From Paralvinella palmiformis (lineage: Eukaryota > Annelida > Polychaeta > Terebellida > Alvinellidae): 64,000 nucleotides of DNA. Below are positions 37,741 through 49,332 of this stretch, piece by piece. Numbering within the stretch: position 1 is the stretch's first letter; each line of letters begins with the position of its first letter. The notes beneath the pieces are model-generated. The model was not told where the DNA came from. It ran no database searches and saw only the letters and a program-made list of their open reading frames with translations. Made by a program: the position numbers and the translations under genes. The stretch lies in assembly GCA_025642065.1 (NCBI GenBank), contig JAODUP010000045.1, forward strand, positions 965,001 through 1,029,000, in the 5' to 3' direction.

Positions 37741-38202
37741 GTTAGAACAAACTGTCATTGCCTCAAAGTATGCGAGCTTACTCGACTTAATCCGCAGGAT
37801 GTTCCCATGTGAATCGCCAAGGCAGTTTTCAATTAGCATGTGCCCCCCCCCAAAAAAAAAAAACACAACAACAACAACAACTGGATGTGCATTCACATTA
37901 CAGTACGATGAAACTGGAAACGTCAAAAAACAAGAAGAAGAGTTGAGTATGACAGAACACCTCTTTCGTGAAGCAAATCGGAGACTATGCAAGATGCCAT
38001 CAAATAATAAGAACCCAGGTGAAATGACTGTTGTGCAAGGACTCTTCGGTGCTGCAAAAAAATAATGGAAGCTTCAAGGAAGAAACTGGAGGAATGTAGA
38101 AAGGAAAAGGAGGTGGTTGATGCTAAAAGGCAAACGGTGATGCATCACCTTCCAACTGAGCTTAAAAAGAACAAGAAATGTGATCATGGTGTACATCCGT
38201 AA
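37741..38202 (+). pseudogene. Orphan coding fragment with one frameshift, family unknown
   Basis: One frame reads LEQTVIASKYASLLDLIRRM, passes through a low-complexity Pro/Lys/Thr run (poly-C, poly-A and CAA repeats at 37842-37880), then FTLQYDETGNVKKQEEEL and MTVVQGLFGAAKK. A seven-A run near 38056-38062 carries a +1 shift, after which the frame continues IMEASRKKLEECRKEKEVVD to a TAA at about 38200-38202. The end is a lysine/glutamate-rich helix. It follows the LINE directly. I do not recognise the protein. Confidence 0.4.
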
Positions 38203-38559
38203 TATGTTAAATTGTGTATTATATGTTATAATAGTGTTAAATAGATTATTACTCTTCACATACACAGTTTGTTTTGTATGATGTTTCGATGTGTTTTGTT
38301 TGCATAACTGTATAATCAACCCGGTGAGGGCTATGAGACTAAGACACTAATAACTGGTGGTGGTCTATACTATAAACATTGTTATTATTGTGATATTCGT
38401 CTTTATAAATAAGCTTGATGCAATGATGTTCTTTTCTCTGTTCATGTATCTCGTTAACAAAGCGAATAATTAACTTTAAATAATATTTGTGTCTATAATA
38501 GTTTCACATAGTAAGCGTTCTTGATTTTAGGTTATCATAAAATTGATAAAAATAAAAAT

Positions 38560-40095
38560 AATAATAAATTTAGCAAAGCGCTCTTACTAACAGGGGCCAT
38601 TCAAAGGCGCTGTACAAATAATATGTAACACGGTCAGAATCCGTTAATCCGGACATCGTTTATCCGACAAATCCACCATCCGACACATTATTGACTTTGA
38701 CGGATTTAGCTCCATTATAAATGATTTTTTAATCCAACAAAATCGTGTTCCGCGTTCCGACTCCAACAGTTCATTTCGCCAACAGAATATGACATTTCAA
38801 TGTAAAATTAACTCGATAATCCGACAACACGAATATTTGGTAAAATTAGTTAACCGTTAGTTAACCTGCCCACTCGCGATAATTGTTATTTCGTAACCAA
38901 TTACAATCGTCCTTGACCATACACACAGGCACATGATGCTTCCATTGCCTGTGGCTATATCTAATAGCCAATCATAATCATTCATGGCTAATTAAAAACA
39001 CAAATGTGTGATCTTTCCAATGAGCAGATCATGAGTTAATCTGATAGACAAAGTGACACGAGTATTTCTTTATAATGTCTGTAATTAACAAACATCAAAA
39101 TGATCAATGGCTTCAATGCCATTCCGTATCATTGCGCACGGTTATTGAATATTGGTTTAAATACAAAGGTATATCTTTTTTAAGATCTAAAAATGTGTGA
39201 CACAGATTACCGGTATGTCACTGATTCGATATTCCGACATTCTCGTTTATCCGACATATTATCATGTAACAAACCTTGTTGGATTAACAGATTCTGACTG
39301 TATAATAATACCCCAAATAATATGTCTGTAAAAACCTTATAAGAGATTGAAAATATAATTATTATTTATCTGTGACAGCAACCTTGAACAGTTGTGTTTT
39401 AGAGCAGATTAAAAAAATTCTAGAGACGACGCATTTCTAATGTCTGCCGGCAACCTATTTCACAAAGTTAGGGGCTGCGACTCTAAACGCACAATCACCA
39501 TATGACTTGAGCCGAGACACTGGCACCTGCAATAGTATCTGACCGAATGACCTGAGTTTTCGGGATGACTTTCTAATGGACACCAGTTCAGACAGGTATT
39601 CTGCCGCCATATCATTAATAGTTTTATAAGTTATTAATAAAATCTAGAAATGGATACGTTGTCTAACAGGTAGCCAATGTAGTTTTTGAAGAATTGGGGT
39701 GATATGATCATATTTTCGAGTATTTGTCACTATGCGAGCTGCACGGAGTTACAATAGTCTATACGAGTTGTAACAAAGGCATGGAATACAGTTACAAGTG
39801 CTTCTTGTGTCAAAAAATCTTTTAAACAGTGGATGGTATTAGGCAGCTCTGTATACTTATGTGACATGTTCATACATGCTAATACATTGGCGACAAATAA
39901 CCCCTAGATTTTTTACTGACCCATTAGAGGTAATCGAAGATGGACCCATCTGTACTGCTGGTGTCTTTAGAGATACAACACAATGTGGTGATGCCAAATA
40001 TATAATATTTGTTTTATTATCATTTAGTCTTAGAAGATTTTGACTCATCCATAGCCGAATATCGGCAATACAATGTTTTAAATTCTTCAAGGAAG
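38560..40095 (-). mobile_element. CR1-like LINE 3' part, split by a pogo/Tigger-like element
   Basis: The minus strand encodes the C-terminal half of ORF2: ADIRLWMSQNLLRLNDNKTN and GSVKNLGVI (40050-39880), a KYDHITPILQKLHWLP region (about 39720-39660), and the terminal NIRNA.LEF..L..TQLF region. The last part matches the LINE tails at 5146 and 34.3 kb. Sequence between 38628 and 39302 is a separate later insertion. Confidence 0.82.
38628..39302. mobile_element. Non-autonomous pogo/Tigger-like DNA transposon
   Basis: About 675 bp inserted in the CR1 copy, with inverted ends of about 24 bp (left GGTCAGAATCCGTTAATCC at 38632-38650; right GGATTAACAGATTCTGAC at 39281-39298) and TA at both junctions. 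Both subterminal regions repeat TTTATCCGACA-like motifs. The LINE copy at 5146 supplies the unoccupied site. There is no transposase. TIRs of this style are common in pogo/Tigger elements. Confidence 0.75.
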
Positions 40096-40154
40096 AGCAG
40101 ATATTTAACTCATTGTCAGGATCCAGTGATTATATATTGATGTCGTACATGCAT

Positions 40155-40490
40155 CGTTTTCTTAGTCTGTCTCCCTACACTCACCGGTCTCTCTCATCCC
40201 TCTCCTTACTCATCTATCTGTTACCTATATGTCAAAACTCTGCCTTCTCTTCCTTGTACCTTATATGTGGCATCCTTCCACACATAAACACATTTCATCC
40301 TCTCTCTTACCATTTCATGAACCCTTCCTTCACCTCTCGCCCCATTCTTCTCTTTCAGAAACATACCATACTCCTCCCCCCCTCCCCTTTCTCTCAACCA
40401 ACACCTCTGAATATCCCCCCACTTCCGTTATCTCCTCACATTCTGACGATACTCATACATTATCTATCCCATAACATTGTTGACCTTGGA
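40155..40490 (+). repeat. Pyrimidine-rich low-complexity tract
   Basis: About 335 bp strongly biased to C and T on the plus strand (CTCTC, CCTTCC and TTCTCC blocks). Its open frames result from low complexity and are not evidence of a gene. Confidence 0.6.
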
Positions 40491-40740
40491 GGGGGCTAGT
40501 TTATTACATTAAATGATTATTAGTAAACATACTCTGAACTTTACAACATATATATTTCAATTTCTAACTATACTTGTGAATGAATATCTGTATGCATGAT
40601 TTAAAATTTACCAGATTTAAATTTTCCTGGTAGCTAAAAAATGTCTAGCTTTTTAAACCATGAGGACATTTCTCCATTAATTGCTCGATCGCGACCACAC
40701 AGATTATATAAAAGGCACACTTTATTTATTTAACTGTGCC

Positions 40741-41100
40741 TGTGAGCTCCGGTGGCCTAGCGGTTAAGCACCCGGCACTTGGTGACAACGGTCACAGGTT
40801 CGAACCCCGCAAGAGGTTGAAACTTTTCCAGTGATTAATTTCTCGGCTCACAACATCGTGGGTGCTGACCACGTTAAATAGCGCTGCCCTATTCACTGAA
40901 TTATTAAAAATAAAGGGGCACGTTAAAACCCCCCTGTGGACGTAAAACACTCTGGCAGTGACCACCCTCAGAGTATTTCATCTCCATCTTTCCGTACTGC
41001 TCCCCTATGAGTGGTGGGAGAGGAGATATTTCTTAACCACGTAGAGGCTGTGCCGAATAAGCAACAGCCTGGGGATTCTCCCCGAACAACAAAACAATTC
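40741..41100 (+). mobile_element. tRNA-derived SINE, family 1, intact
   Basis: Full copy of about 360 bp with A box TGGCCTAGCGGTTAAG and B box GGTTCGAACCC, flanked by a perfect duplication AACTGTGCC (40732-40740 and 41101-41109). Closely similar to the copy at 36180. Confidence 0.92.
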
Positions 41101-41109
41101 AACTGTGCC

Positions 41110-42340
41110 CCCAAAACACACGTTATTGTCACAGTAGCTTCATCCTGCTTAGTGATGAATAGTTAATATGTTTAGTTTTATGTTAGGCGTTGTTCATCTC
41201 ATATAGTGCATAAGTGAAATGGAATGTAAAAGAACCTTTGTTATCGCATATGCGAGCATGGGTGTCCTGCTTAATTGTCTTTACATGGCCATGAAATAGC
41301 TGTAAAACCAATTTTCAATTCAAATTTTGCTAACACATAATAGTTTCTGGCACTTTAATATTTTGTGTTTGAAACATAAGGGTTAATGACGCTGTTCAAA
41401 TCCAGTAAGATTTGTTCTATGATGGCTATTGCATCAACTTATGAATATTTTGAAGAGTGTGGAGGGGCATAAACAAGGGTAAATTCAACAGTGAGCACCA
41501 TTCCTTCACTATTGAGCTTACGGACGGTAGGGTCTCCTTAGGGGTAAGTGTTCATATAACTCGCTACAGCTGCTGAATATAGGCGTTTATTAGAGGTAGG
41601 TTCCTATTGGAGAGTTCTAGCGATGAAGTACAATAACTGTAATTGTTTAATGTGACCATTGTCTAGGATTCATGTTATTTTGGGTAACAAATAGTATCAA
41701 CAGTTACACACTGAGCACAACATAAACATTTTATGTATATTCTCAATACTATTATACACCTTTGTTCCGAAAATACATGTTTGGTTATACATGTTTGGTA
41801 ATACAAATAGTTTGTATTAGGTGACGTCAGATTTCAGTAGCATTTGGTCTGTATTTGGGTTCAAAATGGCGGAGCTCACAGAGACTAATTATAGTCGAGT
41901 AACCAGCGCTTTGAACTGGATTATTTAATATGTGGTTGGTCGTGTTCATATTTTGACATCATTTATAATTTGTGTGAGGATATTTGTGTTAGTCCAATCA
42001 TTTTGAAATGAAAGTACACTGTTCCTGTAAGGTTCGCTCGCAATTGTTTCATGGTCTAAACTCTCAGATCAGCCTTTTCGTTGGCTACTAAAGCCTAAGA
42101 AGTCATATAATCCCGTTTGTGCCGAGGACATTTTCACTTCCGCCCTATGGGTCTGCGTTATATATCACCGGCAGTTGTTATAACTCGTTATTTCGAAGAC
42201 TAACGCAACCAGGCCGCATGGCTTCTTAAATTGTATATGTTTCCATCACACAATGAAATAACTTTGACAAATTCAGTTATCTGCAACAAGTCCCTTCGGT
42301 TCCCTTAAATCACTAGCGTATTTCCTTACATAAGCCAGCT
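41110..42340. other. Non-coding stretch with a promoter-like cluster
   Basis: A perfect CRE palindrome TGACGTCA at 41822-41829 lies 37 bp upstream of an ATG in a YY1-like context (AAAATGGCGG, ATG at 41866-41868). That frame runs only 20 codons (MAELTETNYSRV...) to a stop. No downstream exon can be attached. Confidence 0.3.
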
Positions 42341-42344
42341 AGAG

Positions 42345-42431
42345 GTATGTGTGTGTGTGTGTGTGTGTGCGTGTGTGCGTGTGCGTGCGTGCGTGTGTAA
42401 GAGAGAGAGAGAGAGAGAGAGGGGGGGAGGG
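42345..42431. repeat. (GT)n(GA)n compound microsatellite
   Basis: A GT/GCGT tract followed by a GA tract and a G-rich run. Confidence 0.9.
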
Positions 42432-42437
42432 AGAGAC

Positions 42438-42645
42438 GTACATTTCAATTCAGAAGCATATATCAATAGTATGATATTTTTGTCGCTTTTTGTTCTTGTC
42501 CTGAATGTTGGTTTTCTCAGTTTGTGCATAATCCGATATAGCACGAAAATAGTGCCTCCCGAGTTTCAATCACTATTAATGGCATTTTCTATTGTTTTAA
42601 TATATCCTGTTTGCTTTACATATTTGTTAGACTTCTTGAACAAAT
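42438..42645 (+). pseudogene. Hydrophobic open fragment, weakly OATP/SLCO-like
   Basis: A frame with two likely membrane segments (MIFLSLFVLVLNVGFLSLC and LLMAFSIVLIYPVCFTYLL) around IVPPEFQSL. The VPxEFQS block followed by a membrane helix is reminiscent of the last membrane segments of organic anion transporters (SLCO). No flanking exons were found; the similarity is from memory and weak. Confidence 0.2.
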
Positions 42646-43199
42646 GACTATATATGCGCTATAGATATCTGGTAATTTACACAAATGGATAGCTGGACCA
42701 AGAGTATGTAATTATGTTACACGTATTCCCAAGTCAAGCTGCTATACCCCACAAGTGCGCGAGAAAACCGATGCAAGCCGCTTTCGTGGGATATAGGTCC
42801 AAGCACATAGGCCAGTTTCTACGAGACGCATTTAATCAGTCCGAGGTTAACTGACAGGCATTTTCAAGTTTCCTAACTCGCTGGTATTAATAAGATGTCG
42901 ACATCGTCTTAACAGATTCTTCTGTAATTAGTTAATGGGTATAGGAGCACTCGTTTTACAAGTTCAAGAAATCTGTATGTCAACTATGTTTTAAACCTTT
43001 ATAATTACAATTATTAATTGTAAACGCGTATTACTTGTATTGTTTATGCATTACTTATAAAACGACAATTTTATGTCTCCTTTATGGATAAATTTTGAAA
43101 TAATTAAATGTTAACAGTTGACATTGTTTGCAAACTATTATATTGCTTGCCATTACCTAGTTTATAAATTGTTTTATTAACAGATTAATTTTGTTCTCT

Positions 43200-43202
<3 letters not shown>

Positions 43203-43238
<36 letters not shown>
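43203..43238. repeat. (TA)n microsatellite
   Basis: Pure TA run of about 35 bp. Confidence 0.9.
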
Positions 43239-43240
<2 letters not shown>

Positions 43241-43886
43241 AATCGTACATGAATTAGTTTTTTTAACCTAAATTAACAACTGTAATATAAGCAAATAGTA
43301 ACTTTCTTCACTTCATTTATTTCGATTGTTATAAAGGTAAGGTTTCCTCATCCGTGTCTGTACTTAGCTAGGTGTGACGAGAGACGAGAGACGAATCTAA
43401 ACAATGTCCTCCCTTTATCATCATAAAGGTAAGGATCGCTAAAAGGCAAATATCAATGAAAGAAATCAAACAGTTTAAAATAGAGTTACTTATTATAGTG
43501 GATGTCTGACATTTAAATGTCAGTATAATGTCAACAATGTCAAGAATGTTGCCATGGTTTCAACAGAAGGTAGCAATTGTGGTTAGCACGCTGTAAATAT
43601 AAAACAGCGTTATTTCAATTGCCAGTGTACATGACTTAACCGGAAAGTCGGAAAATTATCTTCGATTCTAAGTACGTATTCGCCAAGGAAATGGAAACAT
43701 TAATAATTTATATTATTGAAGGTACGGTAAAGATTCTTTTAAACCCGAAGTTGTATGTGAATATAAATGGTGATAGTTTTTTTTAAATGTAGATTTAATT
43801 AGAATTAGCTTCGAATGTTTGCATATATACATCTGAAAAGTAGTGAAGATGTGAATAATTGTGAGTTATACCAGGATATAACTATA

Positions 43887-43896
43887 ACTATCTCTC

Positions 43897-43993
<97 letters not shown>
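43887..43993. repeat. (CT)n(TA)n compound microsatellite
   Basis: About 60 bp of CT repeat followed directly by about 45 bp of TA repeat. The same CT-then-TA arrangement recurs at 44402. Confidence 0.92.
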
Positions 43994-43995
<2 letters not shown>

Positions 43996-44401
43996 CACAG
44001 AGTCTTATGATTTCTATCTTCTGTTTTATGAATCCCTCATTTCTGTGACGTACACCGTCAAAACGTTAAAATCTATTTATTTTGCTGCATTTGAATTTTA
44101 TATAGGGTTCAAAATATATTATTTAAGAATTATGTATAAGTATTAATTGTAGCCAATATAAGTCATACGAATTAATTAGTGACAATGAAAGAATTATTTC
44201 AATAATTATAAGTAATTATAGCTGGTGTATAAAGTGTTATATTTATAGACACTTAATTATTTTGTATTTGAATAAAAACATGCTTCAGCCCGGTTATAAA
44301 TTAAGATTTTTAGAAATTAATAATCGAAAGTCTGAGTATATTAGTCAATTAAGGCGCTATGATGAGTGTACATAGTGGAATTTGGTACTAAATTAAACTA
44401 G

Positions 44402-44449
<48 letters not shown>
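44402..44449. repeat. (CT)n(TA)n compound microsatellite
   Basis: Second, shorter CT-then-TA tract in the same orientation as the one at 43887. Confidence 0.9.
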
Positions 44450-44847
44450 TATTTACAAAAAATATTCTATATCGTCATATATATTACTGTACATTTTAAC
44501 TGTATTGGGAAAAAAGATTAACTTGCCCAAAAAATATTAGCAGTAGATTATAAAAATAATTGATTATGATAATCTTATTAATTTAGTTTCGAAAATATAA
44601 TACGAAATATTCAGACTGATGATAGTATTTAGACATTTCATTCAATGCAAGTAAAATGGTGGCGGCGTGGTCGGTATGAAACGATTGATTGACGTTTCTT
44701 CGTTTGTTTCACGTGCACGTTGCCATCTTGTCCTGAGTTATTTGTATTCTACATATCTTTCTAATATAAATAACGGACACAACTGAATTGGCTTGGTTTC
44801 AAGGCTTTAATGTTTGGTAAGTCTTTTTTTGTGTTGGTTAGCCTACT

Positions 44848-44877
44848 GCCTAGCCCTAGCCTAGGCTAGGGCTAGGC
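44848..44877. repeat. Perfect 30-bp palindrome
   Basis: The left half GCCTAGCCCTAGCCT (44848-44862) is exactly the reverse complement of the right half, with no spacer. It lies about 30 bp after a consensus splice donor (GTAAGTC at 44817) that follows an ATG. Confidence 0.85.
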
Positions 44878-45000
44878 TACACTCGTCATGTTTTTTTTTC
44901 AGTTATGTGCACCAGTTTAATATAATAATTCACATAGAAGCATATTTGCTTTTTTCAAATGCCACGTTGTTGACCTCTGTTAGTATTATTAGTAATAAAT

Positions 45001-45365
45001 AGGGAGAAGTGCCAAGTGGGGAGGTTCGACCAATCGGGGAGAATCGACCACAACAATGATTAAAACCCTATTCCGAGTATTCGACGTAATTTGTTATTAA
45101 TTCCACTTAATAGTTTTAGCCTGGAACATGATATATCGCTGAATAACTGTTTTGTGTTTACTTTGAAACAATTTGCAAAACAATACACCACCAAAAACAG
45201 TTCATGAATTAGCGACTGAAAGTGGTTGTGTCAAAATTCGAACTTTTGTTGCCAGGTATTATTAATATATGTGTGTGTGTGGTCGATCCGGTCCACACTG
45301 TGGTCAAAATTCCCCTCCCGCCATTTGCTTATATAAATAACCTTTCTGATACTGAATAGGTACTT
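45001..45365. mobile_element. Truncated second copy of the GGGGAGG TIR element
   Basis: The left end is like the element at 21059 (GGGGAGGTTCGACCA, then CGGGGAGAATCGACCAC) and the interior matches the first copy. A large central part and the right TIR are missing. The last matched part resembles 22249-22330 (CCCCTCCCGCCA...TTTGCTTAT). Confidence 0.72.
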
Positions 45366-46990
45366 GCGTATAAACATTGAATTTGATGTGATTATGTCGA
45401 TGCGTACATTTATTTAAAGCAAATCTTTGGTAGCCAGTACTTTTTTTCAAATGAAATTCTGAAAGGACTAGATTATATTGTAGCAGGCTGTTTCCCCAAT
45501 GTTAATTTGTCTGGATTTTCTATCCCCCCCCCCCCATAATTGGACTGTCTTCCTCCCCAAAATAATTTTTCATGTCACTGTGACACTTAATGTCAAAGAT
45601 TATTTCAAATGTTTGTGTTTGAACAAATTTGACATGTAAATGCTAGTCATGTCAAATTACTATGCATCAAATTCTGCATTATCCATACACTAATAACACA
45701 TTAGTCAGTGCTGTTAAGACCAAAACTGCTGTTTTTTAAAGATATGTACATCAATAGTAGATTTTAATTGTCTGACAAAGTTTCTTTGTGCAACAAACTG
45801 TACAAGTTCACAAAATATCATACATGTAAGCAGACTTAATGGCCTAACTATACAACATACATTTGTTCTTTTTTTTGCTATAAACCATAAAATGTTAAAA
45901 ATTGAAGAACAAAAATATAGCAACTAAGAACATAAAACTGTATATGTGCTGTATATTGTGGATTGTACTTTGTAGCTACAAGATGTTAATATAGGTTTAC
46001 CATAACGTGATACATTTTTATGTGGTAGCAGAGTATTATGTTAAAAACATATCATTCAAAAACGTTAAATGCTGAAATAGATTTAAATGAGGAGATGCCT
46101 TGTCTTTGATATTTTTCCAGATATCCACTATGTTGTCAAAATTTACTGAGCTTAACTCCAGGCCTTGAATGGCTTGCAGCAATGCAACACATCTGGTTCC
46201 AATCTATAGCAGAGACATGTCTTGACCTGCTTTATTCCTGGGAATGAACACATGCAATAATAATATAACATTTGTTTGTGTGTTACTGTCTGTGTATTAA
46301 AAGTTAAAGTTAAAAGTCACACCTTCGTTCAACGTTGTCATAGCTGTCCTTATTTTTTTCTGATGAAGAAAAGCTTACTACTATACTAGCAGTACATTTC
46401 TTGTTTAATGCATCAAGTTGAATTTATCAATAAATTGGAGCTTTTTGTCTTTACTAATAGTAGGTACTCCAAAGTGATTTTGTATTGTAAAATTGCTGTT
46501 TCTGCTCATCATTATCTGGAAAGACCTTGATTAACTGATTACTATGATACTAAATTTATTGTGATCGGTTGGTTATAAGAGAAGCTATGATTTTTTAAAG
46601 ATTGAATTTTTTGCCAATTTACGTCCCAGTTTGTAATTGCACGAAATGTGGATTTTGAGTGCACATAGCTCCAGGAATAAATCTTGGAAAGCTAAACAAC
46701 TGATGTGATGGTGATCTTTATACATCAGGCACTGCAGAGGAATTTTTTGAAGAGTCTGCTAAGAATAGATTTTCTAACAAAATTGGATCAAAATTCACCA
46801 AATCATGCATTTTGGTGTAATTTTTTCAGCGGGACAAAATTAATTCTATAAAAATTCATAACTTGTCTCGTATCTTACCTACATGCATGAACCATATATA
46901 AAAATTATCACAATAAAAAGCTCTGTTAAACTGAGCTACTGAACAAATAAAAAAGTAAAGAAAAAAATTCCCTGTGGGGGGAATATCTTA
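45366..46990. other. Non-coding, nothing recognised
   Basis: AT-rich sequence with a poly-C run near 45525. No coding signal on either strand. Confidence 0.4.
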
Positions 46991-46997
46991 ACACTAT

Positions 46998-48748
46998 TTA
47001 TGACCGACGCTTGATTGATTCATAACCCAAAGCGATGTCCTCTATATTGGCCACCTCCCAAACTCGGCCATCATTACTGACTGGTGTTACTTCGAAGTCC
47101 CACTGGTACACATAAAAAGGCAGAGGTTTCTGCCACATCCTCTGACCTAGGCCACCTGTAATAATCTTTACGGCCCTTTGTTGGCTCAAGATACTTCACA
47201 ACTGCGGACTGGCCATCTGTTTTTTTTCAATATAAAACTGGTCATCATAGAAGACAGCCACCCACTGGCCCTGTAACAGTATCCTGGAGAGTTTGACTGT
47301 CCTGGTGCAAAGACGTAGAGCATTGAAGCAGAAGGTCTTTTTCCTGTTGTAACTTGTTATTGACAATCTGTTTGTCAGATGGCAGTAAAAGTTGACCGGT
47401 ACTTGAAGGTGAGGATCTTGCAGCCGATAACCTAGAGCAGAGAAATGCAGTAACTCTGTTAGGAGCTCTACTTCTGTGACGGTTTAGGGTCCTATATTCA
47501 TCAATGACCTTCTTGATGGACCTTTCAGTGTCACTGTCGTTTTCTCCACTGGAGAGGAGCTGCACCCATTTCACAGTAAACTTCAGTCCAAGTTTTTCTC
47601 TGCTCCTGAAGTTCTCCAGGTCAAATGATAAGTTGGTTAGTACATTCAAATCCTTCTGGTGATTTAACACCATTCATCATCATCATCTTCTGGTGATTTA
47701 ACAGCCCTGGTGTCTGCAAGAAGGTTTCCCCGCTTCAGACCGAGTGTGGAAAGCACATCAGATACAAAGTCAAGGTCACGCTCTTCCTGTACAGAGGTCT
47801 TTAAATCACCGCCACCTTTCTGAAGAGCTTTGAACTGTGTCTCTGTCCTGTCAATCACCCCACTAATGCGCTGAGCAGGAAAACTGATGTTGGGAAACAA
47901 TCTTGCAAACCTCCCATTTACTGCAGTAGATGTCTTTCCACTTTCATCTTGCAATCGGCGTAACTGGAGTAGTATCCTGTTTGTAAGTGGAAGACCAGTG
48001 GGAGGTTTTGGTCGATTGCCTCTACCTGATACAGTAAAACATTTCACAAGTTGTGAGTACACATCATCTGAAATTAACGACAAAAAGTAGATAAATATGT
48101 GTTTGTCAATGTGGTGAGAACTGTACCCTGCAAAACTATAAAATAAATAAAAGTCAAACTGGTGAGGAAAGACCAGAGGGAAAAGTGATTATGTTCCATT
48201 GACATTTTTTATTTTATTTATGTAAAGTATTAGGTTCATTTCAGTATTAGGTCTATAAGTACAACAGAGTACACTGACTCTGCTAAGCATAAGAACAGAC
48301 AGAAACCCACTGGCGAAATACATCGTCTGTAACCTTGGCTCACCGGCTTAAAAAACCGAGTCCGCCAGAGGTCACGGGACCTTACAAAACTTCAAATTTA
48401 AACAAAATAACACATCTGACAACTATAGATGCTATATTAATCTATTCCTGAAAGTATCCCCTTGTGGAAAATCAACAACATCTTGCCTGACGTAAATTGA
48501 GCAACTTTATTCGAAAGGTGATCATCGATGCGACCAAACTTCTTAATTTAACTAGGCATATGAAACGCTAAACATGACAATTCTCAATAATTATGCACTG
48601 TCACACAAACAAATCACAATAAATCGATGTAAAATAGATTCAACTTACCACATAATAGTTCTGAAGCCGATACATCAACTGAGTTCGTTACATTGGTCGG
48701 TGAATTGGATTGATTTTTTTCGCACACATCAACATTTGCAGTAGCCAT
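46998..48748 (-). pseudogene. Frameshifted gene of unknown function, two exons
   Basis: Candidate exon 1 48748-48649 (MATANVDVCEK..., phase 1 donor GGTAAGT) and exon 2 from 48067 (after TTTCAG) join in frame. Exon 2 is open for about 134 codons, with basic and proline-rich text (GRGNRPKPPTGLPL, RISGVIDRTETQFKALQ), to a TAA at 47666-47664. Another frame is then open (47673-47245: LSFDLENFRSREKLGLKFTV, RSRAPNRVTAFL). A third begins with GQWVAVFYDDQFYIE and ends in RKDYYRWPRSEDV. The last (to 46998) has YVYQWDFEVTPVSNDGRVWE and a stop. The tail resembles a small domain seen at the C-terminus of many uncharacterised invertebrate proteins. At least three frame changes argue for a pseudogene. The first coincides with a local duplication (CTTCTGGTGATTTAACA at 47653-47669 and 47687-47703). 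Confidence 0.5.
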
Positions 48749-48749
48749 T

Positions 48750-49330
48750 TTGAAAGATGCGCGTCAACATACGGAGCTACACAAGCTTTGGGTTTTAACC
48801 TTGGGTTCGGTGGGAAATCATAGAATGAACTTGAAATTTTACAATAATAATGAAAAATACATAATTAAAATGTGTAGCAACTGGAGTAGTTTTTAGTGGT
48901 CTGTAACCGGGAAAATTTTGCACTTAAAAAACATAAACAGCTTTCATTGGATTTTTTTATAACTTTTGCCTCTACCCATTTCATACGAAACTAAAGAGTA
49001 GTCTTAGCTCTATCTAATTAGCATACTATATTTAGTGTGTGGGGGTCTCACGTCGAACCCAAAGCAAAATAGAAGAGGTGGTGTCTGGCTAAAAACCTGC
49101 GCAAAGCGCTTGGCTGCTGTGTCCGGTCAAATTATAGTGCTTCGTTTAAATAAGTATCACCAATCAATCAAGTAACCAATGTTGATAAAAAAATGATAGA
49201 CATAAAGACAAAAGCCACAAGTCTATTGTGGTGTATTTTTTTATTTGATACATGTCATAGTAACTAAGAACCACAAGTTTAAAAGTAGGCCAAATCGGGA
49301 TCACTCAAAGGCCTCTTAACATGGGTTTGG
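48750..49330. other. Non-coding flank, possible promoter of the 48748 pseudogene
   Basis: Upstream of the minus-strand ATG. No further feature recognised. Confidence 0.3.
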
Positions 49331-49332
49331 AG

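Noticed and set aside
40113..40499. 128- and 81-codon plus-strand frames
   Set aside because: They come from a pyrimidine-rich low-complexity tract, rich in Ser, Pro and Leu only for that reason.
24964..41100. tRNA genes at the A/B-box sequences
   Set aside because: The box motifs belong to SINE copies with long tRNA-unrelated bodies and target duplications; no cloverleaf with acceptor stem and anticodon is evident.
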